Shown: positions 8,014-16,239, counted from the first letter of the stretch. The stretch is DNA of 41,681 nucleotides from Nitrosomonas sp. (GCA_028577615.1 JAJSDU010000024.1:1-41681); one strand, 5' to 3'. The notes: generated by a model not told the origin, from the sequence alone. Made by a program: numbers and translations.

Positions 8014-8588
8014 GCACACAAAAACCACTATTCATCCCGCTCAGAACTGAATATTACGAATTATTTGAGTCCGGTCGCAAAAAAGCAGAACTCCGCAAGT
8101 ACGGACCAAGATGGAACGAGAAAACATGCGCTATTGGAAGGCCGGTTATATTAAGCAAGGGCTACGGCATAAAACACAGAGTATCTGGCAAAATAATTGA
8201 TTTCAAGAAAAAATCAGCGAGCGACATAGACCCGATTCATAGACTCGCTATTCAGACAATTTATGGGGCTCTGGATATTGATATAGCAGTTATTTACATC
8301 GAATGCGATAACAAACAAAGATTGCTAAATGGAACCACAGCCACGACCGGCTCTGTAAATAATTACACATTAACCGATGTGCTGGCGGCAAAGGAGATAT
8401 TGAGATCATTTCCTATGCCAAGGAGGGTTAAAAGCATCACATTTAATAATTCTGGATTAATAAAGTTTATGCAAGCAGCAAAAATTGACGATCCCCCTCT
8501 ATGTAACGGTTTTCTAAATCTTACTTTTAATGGGGTGAATTGCTTTTTGGTACCAGGACAGATTGAAGAATTCAAGATTAATTATTGA
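8010..8588 (+). CDS. ASCH domain protein (192 aa)
   Basis: The N-terminal half (FIPLRTEYYELFESG.KKAELRKYGPRWNE, then GRPVILSKGYG) is a typical ASCH/PUA-like fold. The C-terminal half has no assigned domain. It is the second ASCH-type gene within 1.1 kb but is not a close copy of the 6910 gene. Starts in an ATGA overlap with the mini-ORF. Molecular role unknown; RNA or modified-nucleotide binding is the family guess. Confidence 0.75.
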   Translation: MSTQKPLFIPLRTEYYELFESGRKKAELRKYGPRWNEKTCAIGRPVILSKGYGIKHRVSGKIIDFKKKSASDIDPIHRLAIQTIYGALDIDIAVIYIECDNKQRLLNGTTATTGSVNNYTLTDVLAAKEILRSFPMPRRVKSITFNNSGLIKFMQAAKIDDPPLCNGFLNLTFNGVNCFLVPGQIEEFKINY

Positions 8589-8608
8589 TTGAAGGCGCGG
8601 ATCAACAA

Positions 8609-8725
8609 ATGCCAAACAAGTTTAAATCCAAGCAATGCAGGCAATTACAGGATGGAATAATGGCCGAATGGTTCTTATTAACGGCGAACAGGTTTCAAAT
8701 AACACAAAACAAGATTGACTACTGA
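8609..8725 (+). CDS. possible small protein (38 aa)
   Basis: A 38-codon frame, MPNKFKSKQC to TGA 8723-8725, fills the gap between the ASCH gene and the excisionase-like gene. It is basic with one hydrophobic patch. The upstream AAGG is about 13 bases from the ATG, farther than usual, so support is weak. Confidence 0.3.
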   Translation: MPNKFKSKQCRQLQDGIMAEWFLLTANRFQITQNKIDY

Positions 8726-8744
8726 AAGAAGCGAGAGGATAAAC

Positions 8745-9068
8745 ATGCAACCACAAGAAATTGAAGTTTTGGAGCGACACACTCAGGCACTGAATGCTCT
8801 AGCAGAGGCGCTTACAAAAAAAACAATTGACGTTTCAGACGACAGGAGACTATGGGACGCCCAGGCATGCGCTGAATATCTTGGAATCAAGAGCGCAAGA
8901 TCATTTACCGAGCATACCGCACCGCTTCCTGATTTTCCAGACGCAGTTCCAATTCCATCGATTCGAAGCTCATCAACTACGCAACGCCGCTGGATTGCCA
9001 AAGAGGTGCAGGACTGGGCTTTGTCTAATCGGGATAAAGTACAGGCTCGCAGAAAGTCACGAAAATAG
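8745..9068 (+). CDS. excisionase/AlpA-like DNA-binding protein
   Basis: 107 residues from ATG 8745, chosen for the GAGAGG seven bases upstream over the TTG at 8715. The middle segment LWDAQACAEYLGIKSARSF resembles the winged-helix start of AlpA/excisionase proteins. It is followed by a wing-like stretch and RRWIAKEVQDW, the usual end of that fold, and a basic tail. Lying immediately before the attachment site and integrase, it is the likely recombination directionality factor. Confidence 0.7.
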   Translation: MQPQEIEVLERHTQALNALAEALTKKTIDVSDDRRLWDAQACAEYLGIKSARSFTEHTAPLPDFPDAVPIPSIRSSSTTQRRWIAKEVQDWALSNRDKVQARRKSRK

Positions 9069-9125
9069 TATTCAAATCCTCGATTAGGAATTGAACCGGT
9101 TACCGTATACAGGAATTTAATAAAC

Positions 9126-9335
9126 GTGGATAATTACAAATACCTGGGGGATTTTTCAGCCACTCCACCATGGCATTCAAGGAGTATGTCGTGCGATACT
9201 TGCAAAGTGTCATGGACGGGGTGTTGGGACAACTTCACGTGCCCTCAGTGCGGTCAGGGAGAATTACCGTCGTGCGATGACGATCTTCTAATGTCTACGG
9301 AAAAATTACGGAAGCTGTCATGCAAACCTTCATAA
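9126..9335 (+). CDS. small zinc-ribbon-like protein (69 aa)
   Basis: GTG start at 9126; only a weak AGGA about a dozen bases upstream. Two CxxC pairs (CDTC at 23-26 and CPQC at 39-42), with intervening Trp residues, form a probable zinc ribbon. The gene ends 10 bases before the att core, so it lies on the Xis side of attP. Function unknown. Confidence 0.5.
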   Translation: MDNYKYLGDFSATPPWHSRSMSCDTCKVSWTGCWDNFTCPQCGQGELPSCDDDLLMSTEKLRKLSCKPS

Positions 9336-9345
9336 ACACTAGATA

Positions 9346-9368
9346 TTCGATTCCGGCTCCGGGCACCA
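9346..9368 (+). other. attP core identical to the 3' end of a tRNA gene (Leu type)
   Basis: These 23 bases read as T-loop TTCGATT, T-stem 3' strand CCGGC, acceptor 3' strand TCCGGGC, discriminator A and CCA. The bases just upstream cannot form the matching T-stem, so this is a tRNA 3' fragment and not a tRNA. Integrative elements often carry such fragments as the attP core and restore the host tRNA on insertion. The acceptor sequence and discriminator A fit a tRNA-Leu. It lies 163 bases upstream of the integrase start. Confidence 0.75.
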
Positions 9369-9450
9369 TTTCAAGTTTTTTCAGACTCCCACGTAGCCAC
9401 ACAATCCTCCAAAGAACGGCTTGAATACTGTGTTTTAGCCGTTTTATTTA

Positions 9451-9466
9451 CCGCCAGTTAAACACA
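9451..9466 (+). repeat. direct repeat copy 1 flanking int (CCGCCAGT-AAACACA)
   Basis: CCGCCAGTTAAACACA here is matched by CCGCCAGTAAACACA at 10548-10562, identical apart from one extra T. The two copies flank the integrase gene on its two sides. Could be a protein-binding site or a trace of int-gene exchange. Confidence 0.35.
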
Positions 9467-9531
9467 AAGCATCACAACAAAACACACAATTCCGTTATAC
9501 TTTACGTCAAATTTACGGACTGTATTACGGA

Positions 9532-10509
9532 ATGGCATCATTTAGAAAAAAAGGTAATGGATGGGAAGCTTCGATCTGCAAGAAAGGTATTCGCACATCT
9601 AAAACATTCGACACGAAGCTCGCCGCAAGTCACTGGGCAGCCGAGACTGAGAAAGAGATTATATCCGGCAAGCATGGCGAAATACCCAACAAAACTTTTG
9701 GTGACTTATTAACGCGCTATGCAGAGACAGTATCAGTAACAAAACGCGGTGCACAATGGGAGCAGCACAGGATAAACGCTTTTTTACGGGATGAATTTAC
9801 GGACGTAAAATTGTCGCACCTGAAACCTGAGATATTCTCAGCATGGCGTGACAGAAGGCTTGCAAGCGTTACGGCCGGAACTGTTCTGCGCGAAATTAAT
9901 CTACTTTCGCATGCAATCAACACGGCTATTAAAGATTGGGGATGGCTAAAAGTTAATCCACTTTCTGGTATCCGAAGACCTTCAGAGCCGCTTCCGCGCG
10001 ACAGGATAATAACCGACCGCGAAATTGAGAAATTACTTTTCTCGCTTGGATATGATCACGGACGTAAACCTGTCGGTGTATCTGAGCGAGTAGGCGCAGC
10101 TATGCTGTTTGCGATTGAGACCGCTATGCGTGCAGGAGAAATAGCCAAACTAACATGGGATTATGTGAATATTGAGAAGAAAACTGCACGCCTAATTGAA
10201 ACGAAGAACGGCCATAAACGCGATGTACCGCTATCAAGTGAGGCGATACGCATACTCGTACAGGTTAGATCCGATACAGAATCAGTATTTAATCTCGAAG
10301 CCAGCCAGATCGACGTAAATTTCCGTAAAGCGAAAGATCGATGCATGATTGAGGATCTCCATTTTCACGATTTACGCCATACCGCAATTACCAGATTAGC
10401 ATCAAAACTGAATGTGTTGGAACTGGCCCGATGCGTAGGGCATCGTGATCTTAGGCAGCTTCAGATTTATTATAACGAGACAGCGGAAGAAATGGCAAAG
10501 AAGCTTTGA
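9532..10509 (+). CDS. int: tyrosine recombinase / phage integrase
   Basis: 325 residues. N-terminal arm-binding domain (GNGWEASICKKGIRTSKTF, residues about 8-26), core-binding SAM-like domain (about 55-150) and C-terminal catalytic domain. Catalytic residues visible: Arg200 (AMRAGEI), Lys225 (TKNGHKR), His279-x-x-Arg282 (HDLRHT), His304 (GHRD) and nucleophile Tyr313 or Tyr314 (IYYNET). ATG at 9532 has no clear SD; the TTACGGA repeats run right up to it, which could let Int repress its own expression. It should integrate the phage at a tRNA gene through the adjacent att core. Confidence 0.95.
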   Translation: MASFRKKGNGWEASICKKGIRTSKTFDTKLAASHWAAETEKEIISGKHGEIPNKTFGDLLTRYAETVSVTKRGAQWEQHRINAFLRDEFTDVKLSHLKPEIFSAWRDRRLASVTAGTVLREINLLSHAINTAIKDWGWLKVNPLSGIRRPSEPLPRDRIITDREIEKLLFSLGYDHGRKPVGVSERVGAAMLFAIETAMRAGEIAKLTWDYVNIEKKTARLIETKNGHKRDVPLSSEAIRILVQVRSDTESVFNLEASQIDVNFRKAKDRCMIEDLHFHDLRHTAITRLASKLNVLELARCVGHRDLRQLQIYYNETAEEMAKKL

Positions 10510-10547
10510 GTGAAATCCTTGTGTCAACTGTTCGATTCAGACATTGG

Positions 10548-10562
10548 CCGCCAGTAAACACA
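10548..10562 (+). repeat. direct repeat copy 2 flanking int
   Basis: CCGCCAGTAAACACA, 38 bases after the int stop, matches 9451-9466 with one base missing. Confidence 0.35.
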
Positions 10563-10598
10563 GGGACTTAGCATAAGAACCAAGTCTCTTTATTTTTT
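10563..10598 (+). terminator. rho-independent terminator after int
   Basis: GGGACTT (10563-10569) pairs with AAGTCTC (10582-10588) through a 12-base loop with one G-U pair, followed by TTTATTTTTT. Correctly placed and oriented to end int transcription. Confidence 0.6.
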
Positions 10599-10693
10599 CG
10601 GGGTTACACGGGGGGTTACTTTACCATAAAAATTGATGCTTCATTTTGAGCGAATTGCTTGTGCAGCTCACCAATTGGATAGAATTACACCAA

Positions 10694-10718
10694 ATAAAAA
10701 ACCCGCACGAGGCGGGTT
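10694..10718 (-). terminator. rho-independent terminator of the minus-strand baseplate/fibre operon
   Basis: AACCCGC (10700-10706) and GCGGGTT (10712-10718) form a perfect 7-bp stem with a 5-base loop. On the minus strand it is followed by a T-run. It lies 47 bases past the last gene of the tail operon. Confidence 0.8.
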
Positions 10719-10764
10719 GATCGATAAAATGAATAATGCTTAGAGTTATTAGATTTCTTTTATA

Positions 10765-11268
10765 CTAAAACACCTGACCCGACAGAATCTCTGCCTTGCG
10801 AGTCTGAACGTCTATGGTTAAACCAGCAGTGTTTATTGCATTTAAAGTGCATTCGATATCATCCTGGATGGACGGCAACGCCATCACAACTACATCTGTA
10901 CGCGGATCTTCCAATTGCCGCCAAAAATCATCAATCTTGGGGTCGGTGGCACGAAGCTCACGCGCTTTTATGCGCTCATCAGATGTGAACAAACGCATGA
11001 ATGCAATAGCATTCACTGTCGGAGGAATGACTGGTGGTATTTCAGGAGGCGAGAAATCTACCTGCGCTATTACGGGCAGCTCATCATCAACAGGTTTTTC
11101 AACATTAAGAAAATCTCTCACATCAAAATCATATATCGCACCAACATAAACACCGCGGTGTGCGGCTATGACAGTAAATTCATCACCACGTGATACGTCA
11201 CTTTCATTTTCTGCGATGATAACGTTCACAACCTGACCACTACCGATATTTACAATAGCGAAATGCAT
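10765..11268 (-). CDS. tail-fibre-associated protein (167 aa)
   Basis: The N-terminus (MHFAIVN, VVNVIIAENES, then GVYVGAIYDF) is the pattern of small proteins encoded right after phage tail fibres. The C-terminus (AFMRLFTSDERIKARELRATDP through DDFWRQLEDPR) is a separate conserved tail-operon block. Last gene of the operon, two bases after the polyglycine gene. Likely role is fibre assembly or a fibre tip component, inferred from position. Confidence 0.6.
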   Translation of the reverse strand: MHFAIVNIGSGQVVNVIIAENESDVSRGDEFTVIAAHRGVYVGAIYDFDVRDFLNVEKPVDDELPVIAQVDFSPPEIPPVIPPTVNAIAFMRLFTSDERIKARELRATDPKIDDFWRQLEDPRTDVVVMALPSIQDDIECTLNAINTAGLTIDVQTRKAEILSGQVF

Positions 11269-11270
11269 TT

Positions 11271-12593
11271 TTAGACCTCCATCTCTAATTCAACACAAAA
11301 AGCGCCAGCACCTCCCGGTGCTCCATTGCCAGAAGGATTCGCCCCTCTCTTGTTGACCGATGATGTATGTGTACCATTAGGACCACCTCCACCGCCTGGG
11401 CCTCCTTGACCGCCTCTTCCGCCCCAACCTGTCCAATACCCTCCGGCGTTGCTCCCGCCAGTGCCGCCCTTAGCACCACCTCCACCAAAACCTCCCGTGC
11501 CACCATCTCCTCCATTACCAGCGGCATAGGCATCCGTAGTGTGTCCGCCGTTCGCCTGCGCACTGCCGCCAGGGCCGCCAGAACCACCGGATCTGCCAAA
11601 ACCACCCGTACCACCCTTCCCGCCATTGCCACCTCTACTCGTTGCTCCATTGCCGCCACCAGGGCCACCAGAACCTCCCGTACCACCCTTCCCGCCGTAG
11701 CCACCATCTCCGCCAAGGCCGCCATTGCCAGCATCACCAGTTGTTCCGTCAGAGTAACCACCCGCGCCACCATTCCCGCCATTGCCACCCCAACCACCCT
11801 TCCCGCCTTGGCTGCCTTGTCCGGATATCCCGCCATTCCCGCCGTAGCCACCATTCCCGCCGTAGCCACCATCGCCACCAGGCGAACCGGAACCGTAATT
11901 GCTAGATGCACTGCTCCCATTGCCGCCATTGCCGCCAAACAGCCCAGCTCCACCTGTTTGTCCCTGACCGCTCGCGCCACTGCCACCAGGAACACCTGTT
12001 CCTGGTGGCGTTCCTGTAATTCCGTTTGCGCCAGGACTCGCAAGATTATTCCCGCGAAACAGATAATCATTTTTTGCGGCATCAACCACAGCCTGGATGT
12101 ATCCGGCCCAATCCGCCCAATCCCCTGAACCACTAACGGTATCACCAAACAATCCCCCGCTGGCACCACCGGCCGCTGTCCCGCCGTCTCCGCCCTTGGC
12201 GTTGAAGTCGCCTCCCGTCGCGGTACCACCCAAACCTGCCCCGCTCGATGTCGCGTTCGTGCCACCGTTGGCTCGACAAAGCTCAACACCGCCGGAATGC
12301 AGATATGTGATTCCCCCAACAGCCCCAACAGTCAGATCAAACCTGGTTCCCGCCACTGGCGAATTGATTTCTTTGACGAAGAGACCTCCTCCGCCACCGG
12401 AGTAACTGGTGGAATCATTGATTAATCCAGCAGCCCACGCATTGCCGCCTGGCCCAAGGCCAATGAATTTGATTCTTTTGCAGCCGACCGGAACGATAAC
12501 TCCTTTCGTCGAAGTAATGATCTCTGCAATTTTTTTAGTATCATTTGCGGCAGAGCCACTAGATTGCTGTTGTTCGGAAATATAACGCCCCAT
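11271..12593 (-). CDS. polyglycine-rich tail adhesin
   Basis: 440 residues. Residues about 1-115 are an attachment region (VPVGCKRIKFIGLGPGG, then GRP-like strands). From about 115 to 425 the chain is dominated by GGxGG repeats (GGNGGYGG, GGKGGWGG, GGAGGY), ending in a short FCVELEMEV strand. This is the signature of polyglycine-II sandwich adhesins known at the tips of some phage fibres, such as the gp38-type adhesin of phage S16, where variable loops bind the host receptor. Located after the tail fibre, it is probably the receptor-binding tip. Large frames in other phases here are artefacts of the repeats. Confidence 0.75.
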   Translation of the reverse strand: MGRYISEQQQSSGSAANDTKKIAEIITSTKGVIVPVGCKRIKFIGLGPGGNAWAAGLINDSTSYSGGGGGLFVKEINSPVAGTRFDLTVGAVGGITYLHSGGVELCRANGGTNATSSGAGLGGTATGGDFNAKGGDGGTAAGGASGGLFGDTVSGSGDWADWAGYIQAVVDAAKNDYLFRGNNLASPGANGITGTPPGTGVPGGSGASGQGQTGGAGLFGGNGGNGSSASSNYGSGSPGGDGGYGGNGGYGGNGGISGQGSQGGKGGWGGNGGNGGAGGYSDGTTGDAGNGGLGGDGGYGGKGGTGGSGGPGGGNGATSRGGNGGKGGTGGFGRSGGSGGPGGSAQANGGHTTDAYAAGNGGDGGTGGFGGGGAKGGTGGSNAGGYWTGWGGRGGQGGPGGGGGPNGTHTSSVNKRGANPSGNGAPGGAGAFCVELEMEV

Positions 12594-12913
12594 TACACGT
12601 TCTCCTCAAAACCAGTCACGCGAGCGGTGACGCTTGAAATATTTGATCTAAGAATTACTCGTTCGCCGGCACCCACAATCTCACCAGTTAGTTTGTATAA
12701 TCCACTCGCTGGGATAGTAATATCAGGCTCAATGCGGTCAGCATCAACCGGGCTTGTGCCAGTGGAGATATAAACTTTCACAATTGCCGATTGTGACGTG
12801 TTGGTATTGACAAGATTCACACTTACTGTACGAACCTTCCCAGCTGGTACTGCCCCAGTGTCCTGGTCAGTGTTTACTGGCAATACGCCTGCCCAATACT
12901 TACCTGATGACAT
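12593..12913 (-). CDS. small tail protein (106 aa)
   Basis: Predicted beta-rich protein (VRTVSVNLVNTN, IVKVYISTGTSP, LYKLTGEIVGAGERVILRS). Its stop shares a base with the polyglycine gene start (TAATG). Its place between the fibre and the adhesin suggests an adaptor. No family recognised with confidence. Confidence 0.65.
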   Translation of the reverse strand: MSSGKYWAGVLPVNTDQDTGAVPAGKVRTVSVNLVNTNTSQSAIVKVYISTGTSPVDADRIEPDITIPASGLYKLTGEIVGAGERVILRSNISSVTARVTGFEENV

Positions 12914-12922
12914 TTAGCCTCC

Positions 12923-13597
12923 TTAAATATTTGCAAAATAGTTTCGACGAGCACGCCCGTCGATCAGGACTGCATCGAGTTCGGCCTGGGTCAGATACTG
13001 CGGGTGCGGGTCAGTGTTCGCTAGATGCGTGGTCATGCTAGCGGCAGCGCTGCCTAGCGGGTCATAAAATGTATCAGCTTCGGCCTTAGTTAAATATATT
13101 GGATGTGGATCGGCTTTAGCTTCATGAGCCGATATGCCATTATCAACATACTGATGCGTTGCCATCACTATGCTAGGATCAACCGTCAAAGTGATAGTTG
13201 CTGCATTGGATGTTTCTACAATCAGCCGGTAAATGCTATCCCTGGTCATACCCGAAGCCAAAATGGGCTTGAACTCTGGCGCCGTTACACCGATATAAAT
13301 CGGATTTCCGGCAGCATCGTCTATCCTGAATTCACGTATCCAAAAATCACCAACTTCAGGTGGCACAACCAATTCAACGATATACCACGCTGCATTATCA
13401 GGATCTTGGGTTATCGAATTTATATTTGCCCTATAGACCTCGTTAGCCAACGCCTCCGATGCGGGTGTGTGCGCAGGTAATGACCCGTTGCCATCACCTA
13501 ATGCCACTTGCGCAAGATCGACCGCCGTAGCATGCGCAGCCGCATACGCCATCGCAGAAGCGCCAGCATTAGTAAGCAATGTGTAGTAAATACTCAT
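12923..13597 (-). CDS. tail fibre protein, P2 gpH-type N-terminus (DUF3751-like)
   Basis: 224 residues. The N-terminal 150 residues (YYTLLTNAGASAMAYA, VALGDGNG, VPPEVGDFWIREF) are the baseplate-attachment domain of P2-type tail fibres. Two copies of an H-x(5)-DPHP-x-YLT repeat follow (about 155-165 and 190-200), a known trimeric shaft element. It lacks a long C-terminal shaft, so the polyglycine protein downstream probably supplies receptor recognition. Overlaps the gpI-like stop by four bases. Confidence 0.85.
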   Translation of the reverse strand: MSIYYTLLTNAGASAMAYAAAHATAVDLAQVALGDGNGSLPAHTPASEALANEVYRANINSITQDPDNAAWYIVELVVPPEVGDFWIREFRIDDAAGNPIYIGVTAPEFKPILASGMTRDSIYRLIVETSNAATITLTVDPSIVMATHQYVDNGISAHEAKADPHPIYLTKAEADTFYDPLGSAAASMTTHLANTDPHPQYLTQAELDAVLIDGRARRNYFANI

Positions 13598-14304
13598 GCT
13601 GTTTTTGGATAAATAGTGTTAGTGGAAATTCCAATCATTGCAGCACCTATTCGCGTTATGTTTGTCCATTCAGTAGGCTGTGATGCAGCCGGATAAACAA
13701 CAGCTATACTCCCGGTTAACATTGCGGCCCTTATGTAATTGGTTGCACGCCACGTTGTTAGCATCGCAAAATAAAGAATTAAGCGTGCTGGTATTATAGA
13801 ACTCAGTATGGGTGCCATTTTGTCGATGTTTTCCCATGTTGTTTTGGATGAATCGATGGCGACACGCACCCGGCTTGTGGAGAATTTTGTTGAGTCGGCT
13901 CTTAATAATGGTGAAAGCTGGTTTGGGTATGTGCCTGCCTTGGTTTGAGCCATTTGCTCAATGGCATAGCCGTTTGGGAATAAAAGCTGCAGGTATGTGG
14001 CCAGAAAATGGAACCCGCGCCCATTCTTATTGCGTGATTTCCATGCCTTGTAGAGATAACGAGTTGCGGTTTCTTCCCTTTCGCCGTCGATTAATGCCAG
14101 CCCATCAACGTTTACCAGTTTTCTAATCAAATCCATAGATCCAAGGTGCCCAACGCCAATAACATTCATATCAAAAGCGCTTTGTGCCATCATTGACTCA
14201 AACAGATCGATGAATAGATTGCGCAGGTCGTTTTCAACATCATCAACAGTAAAACTGTTTTTTAGCGGCTTTAGTTCAGGTAATTGTGCGTTAAGAAAAT
14301 CCAC
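13594..14304 (-). CDS. baseplate/tail protein, gpI-like
   Basis: 236 residues from a GTG directly after the gpJ stop. The position between gpJ and the tail fibre and the N-terminal MDFLNAQLPELKPLK region match the P2 gpI / Mu gp48 slot. The motif YLYKAWKSRNKNGRG lies at about residue 90. Sequence similarity to P2 gpI itself is weak by eye, so the call rests partly on order. Expected at the baseplate edge, joining wedge and fibre. Confidence 0.65.
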   Translation of the reverse strand: MDFLNAQLPELKPLKNSFTVDDVENDLRNLFIDLFESMMAQSAFDMNVIGVGHLGSMDLIRKLVNVDGLALIDGEREETATRYLYKAWKSRNKNGRGFHFLATYLQLLFPNGYAIEQMAQTKAGTYPNQLSPLLRADSTKFSTSRVRVAIDSSKTTWENIDKMAPILSSIIPARLILYFAMLTTWRATNYIRAAMLTGSIAVVYPAASQPTEWTNITRIGAAMIGISTNTIYPKTA

Positions 14305-15798
14305 TTATTGCCCCCAGGCAGGCGGCAAGACATTTTCAGAGGTAACGGTAACCGTCAAGCTTGTAGCAGAAACATAACGCCATAATTCTGGCCGGTAATC
14401 TCCAACTGGTGAGGCAATAGTCACCCGAATATCAGCGTTTGCATCAGATAATGCCGCTATTTTTTCTTTGAGCAACGCATAAACCCGTTTGTAGAGCGGT
14501 TTATTAGCGCTTCGCTTTGATCCGGGTTGCTCTTCACCGTATTCTGCAAGTATCGTTTCGATTATTTGTGATTGAACGTCACCGGCAACGTATGCCGTGG
14601 AAATGGTGGCTGTTATGGTCATAGCTATTTCAGACCGAACCGGGGTCATGAATTTAACCCGATAGCTATTGTCGGCTTTCAGTATGACACCACGGATGCC
14701 TTTCTGTGTTGCGGTCAGGTTAATTTCGGCAATTAAATTGGGCGTGACTGGTGTTTCTGGATTCGGTTCTGTCAGCACGGTTTCAGTACCATCGACAGAC
14801 AAGCAAGCCACAAATAAAGTATTGATGTTATCTACATTAGCTCCCCTAGCAACCTCTTCTATGGCCTCGTTCCAGATCGACAGGAATTTGGTATTGCTAT
14901 ATTTCCGCCTGACAACGAAGTCAAATTCACCCAAGAAAACAGCATTGTGATTGTATACGGATGGATATTTAACCAAATCGCGCATGGTCGTCATATCTGG
15001 TGGGTTTATGCCACTTTCTAAAAGCGATGAAAGCGATAATTCAACAGCCGATTCGTTTGGTGATTGCAGGTATTCAAAAGAAAATGGCGAACCCGATGCG
15101 GGTGAAATTTCGCCCGCAGTGCGTGAGATAGTGAGCGTTATAACCTGCCCGTCAGCCGGTTGAACACCAACAATATCAGCCTGCCCGAAACGCACATAAA
15201 TACGCTGCCTATCGTCAGCCTCGACGTGAAAAACGCGCTCATCAGGCCAAGTATTTACATATCGCTCGCGGTACTCATACTCACCACCGACATCACTCAC
15301 AGATATCCCGCTAAGGTATGTATCATCAATGGATTCGGGTATCTCGATGGCATAAAAAGGGGTGCTGCCTGATACCGTGTGACTGATGGTTTCACGCTTG
15401 GATTGCACCGCATCGAATGTGCCTGTGCCATTTGCCGCAATAACAGCCGATGTTTCAATAATGTACGACAAGCCCGCTGAATCAATAATGGTTCTGCCGG
15501 TATCGACCGTGAAAGCGGTGCTATTGCCATTTTTTACGGCTATTCTGACTCTGCCAGGGTTTGCTTTTCGGATTACGCCACGCATAGCAGCATCAGCCAG
15601 GACGGTAGCGTCACGCACTTTCTCGAACGGTTCCGCCATCGCGGTTTCGATCTGGGATGAAAACATGGCCAGCATGGCAGCCATGGCATCCAAACTTTGC
15701 AGGATACGCGGGTCACCGGCTTGATAAAGTGGAGCGACGGCTGGGTATGCGGCTATCGAGTCTACAATTGCTTGCTGAAAGTCTTTTTTAGTCAGCAT
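14305..15798 (-). CDS. baseplate J-like protein
   Basis: 497 residues from ATG 15798 (GGAG about 10 bases upstream); the longer frame to 15843 would run into the gp25-like gene. The family pattern is visible: a helical N-terminus (DAMAAMLAMFSSQIETAMAE), ATVLADAAMRG, the beta-rich middle, and the late LLKEKIAALSDANADIRV region before the C-terminal strand. gpJ/gp47 proteins form the wedge of contractile-tail baseplates. Lies between the gp25-like and gpI-like genes as in P2 and Mu. Confidence 0.88.
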   Translation of the reverse strand: MLTKKDFQQAIVDSIAAYPAVAPLYQAGDPRILQSLDAMAAMLAMFSSQIETAMAEPFEKVRDATVLADAAMRGVIRKANPGRVRIAVKNGNSTAFTVDTGRTIIDSAGLSYIIETSAVIAANGTGTFDAVQSKRETISHTVSGSTPFYAIEIPESIDDTYLSGISVSDVGGEYEYRERYVNTWPDERVFHVEADDRQRIYVRFGQADIVGVQPADGQVITLTISRTAGEISPASGSPFSFEYLQSPNESAVELSLSSLLESGINPPDMTTMRDLVKYPSVYNHNAVFLGEFDFVVRRKYSNTKFLSIWNEAIEEVARGANVDNINTLFVACLSVDGTETVLTEPNPETPVTPNLIAEINLTATQKGIRGVILKADNSYRVKFMTPVRSEIAMTITATISTAYVAGDVQSQIIETILAEYGEEQPGSKRSANKPLYKRVYALLKEKIAALSDANADIRVTIASPVGDYRPELWRYVSATSLTVTVTSENVLPPAWGQ

Positions 15799-15799
15799 T

Positions 15800-16096
15800 T
15801 CATCGCGACTCCGGAACCGTGATTGTTTGCCCGGCCACTTCAATTACCAAGTCAAGTCTATCGGGTGGTGTTTGTACGCCGTAAAGGTTGACTGCACCTC
15901 TTGGCAGAGCCTGAAGCACCGGAACATCGACGCGCAACTTTTCTAGCAGTGCCTCGGGCGCGCCGTCAGCTTGCGGTCTGTGCAAGAGAGCTTTTATGTC
16001 TTGCCCATAAGATGACCCAAGGTAGCCGTTGACCGGCACACGGAGCCAGTGCGATACCATATCTTGAATGTCGTTGCCGGTAATAGTATTTGCCAT
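15800..16096 (-). CDS. gp25-like baseplate wedge protein
   Basis: 98 residues, the usual length of the gpW/gp25 family. Typical segments are RVPVNGYLGSSYG, DIKALLH and a short helix ending before LRVDVPVL. It forms the inner wedge of the baseplate and initiates sheath assembly in contractile phages. First gene of the minus-strand cluster 16096-10765. In Mu-like phages the gene before it is the spike, but here the spike lies 20 kb away at 36.0 kb. Confidence 0.8.
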   Translation of the reverse strand: MANTITGNDIQDMVSHWLRVPVNGYLGSSYGQDIKALLHRPQADGAPEALLEKLRVDVPVLQALPRGAVNLYGVQTPPDRLDLVIEVAGQTITVPESR

Positions 16097-16239
16097 GCGC
16101 TTATCGTATTGTTTGGGCGCACAGCAATATTGGCGTTTTTCCTAAGCCGGGGTCAGATTGACAGAAAAACACAACATAAACAGAAATAACGAAGGTATAG
16201 TGTAATGATTATTATTTACATGCTAAGGACATCATCATC

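Larger units (their letters stand above)
9295..9531 (+). repeat. TTACGGA repeats around attP, candidate arm-type integrase sites
   Basis: TTACGGA occurs at 9306-9312, 9513-9519 and 9525-9531, and CTACGGA at 9295-9301. The pair left of the att core is spaced 11 bases apart and the pair right of it 12 bases, about one helical turn. Another copy lies inside int at 9797-9803. The paired helical spacing on both sides of the core suggests arm-type sites for the integrase N-domain. Confidence 0.4.

Noticed and set aside
9346-9368. A complete tRNA gene
   Set aside because: Only the T-loop, T-stem 3' strand, acceptor 3' strand and CCA are present. The upstream bases do not pair and contain the zinc-ribbon gene end.
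11285-12328. Large open frames on both strands over the polyglycine gene
   Set aside because: They arise because the GGx repeat has no stop codons in other phases. They encode repetitive Ala/Val/Met or Thr/Ser strings without starts or ribosome sites in the right context.
16158-16201. TTGACA and TATAGT as one promoter of the 16240 gene
   Set aside because: The boxes are 32 bases apart. At normal spacing each has only a poor partner, so no promoter is called.
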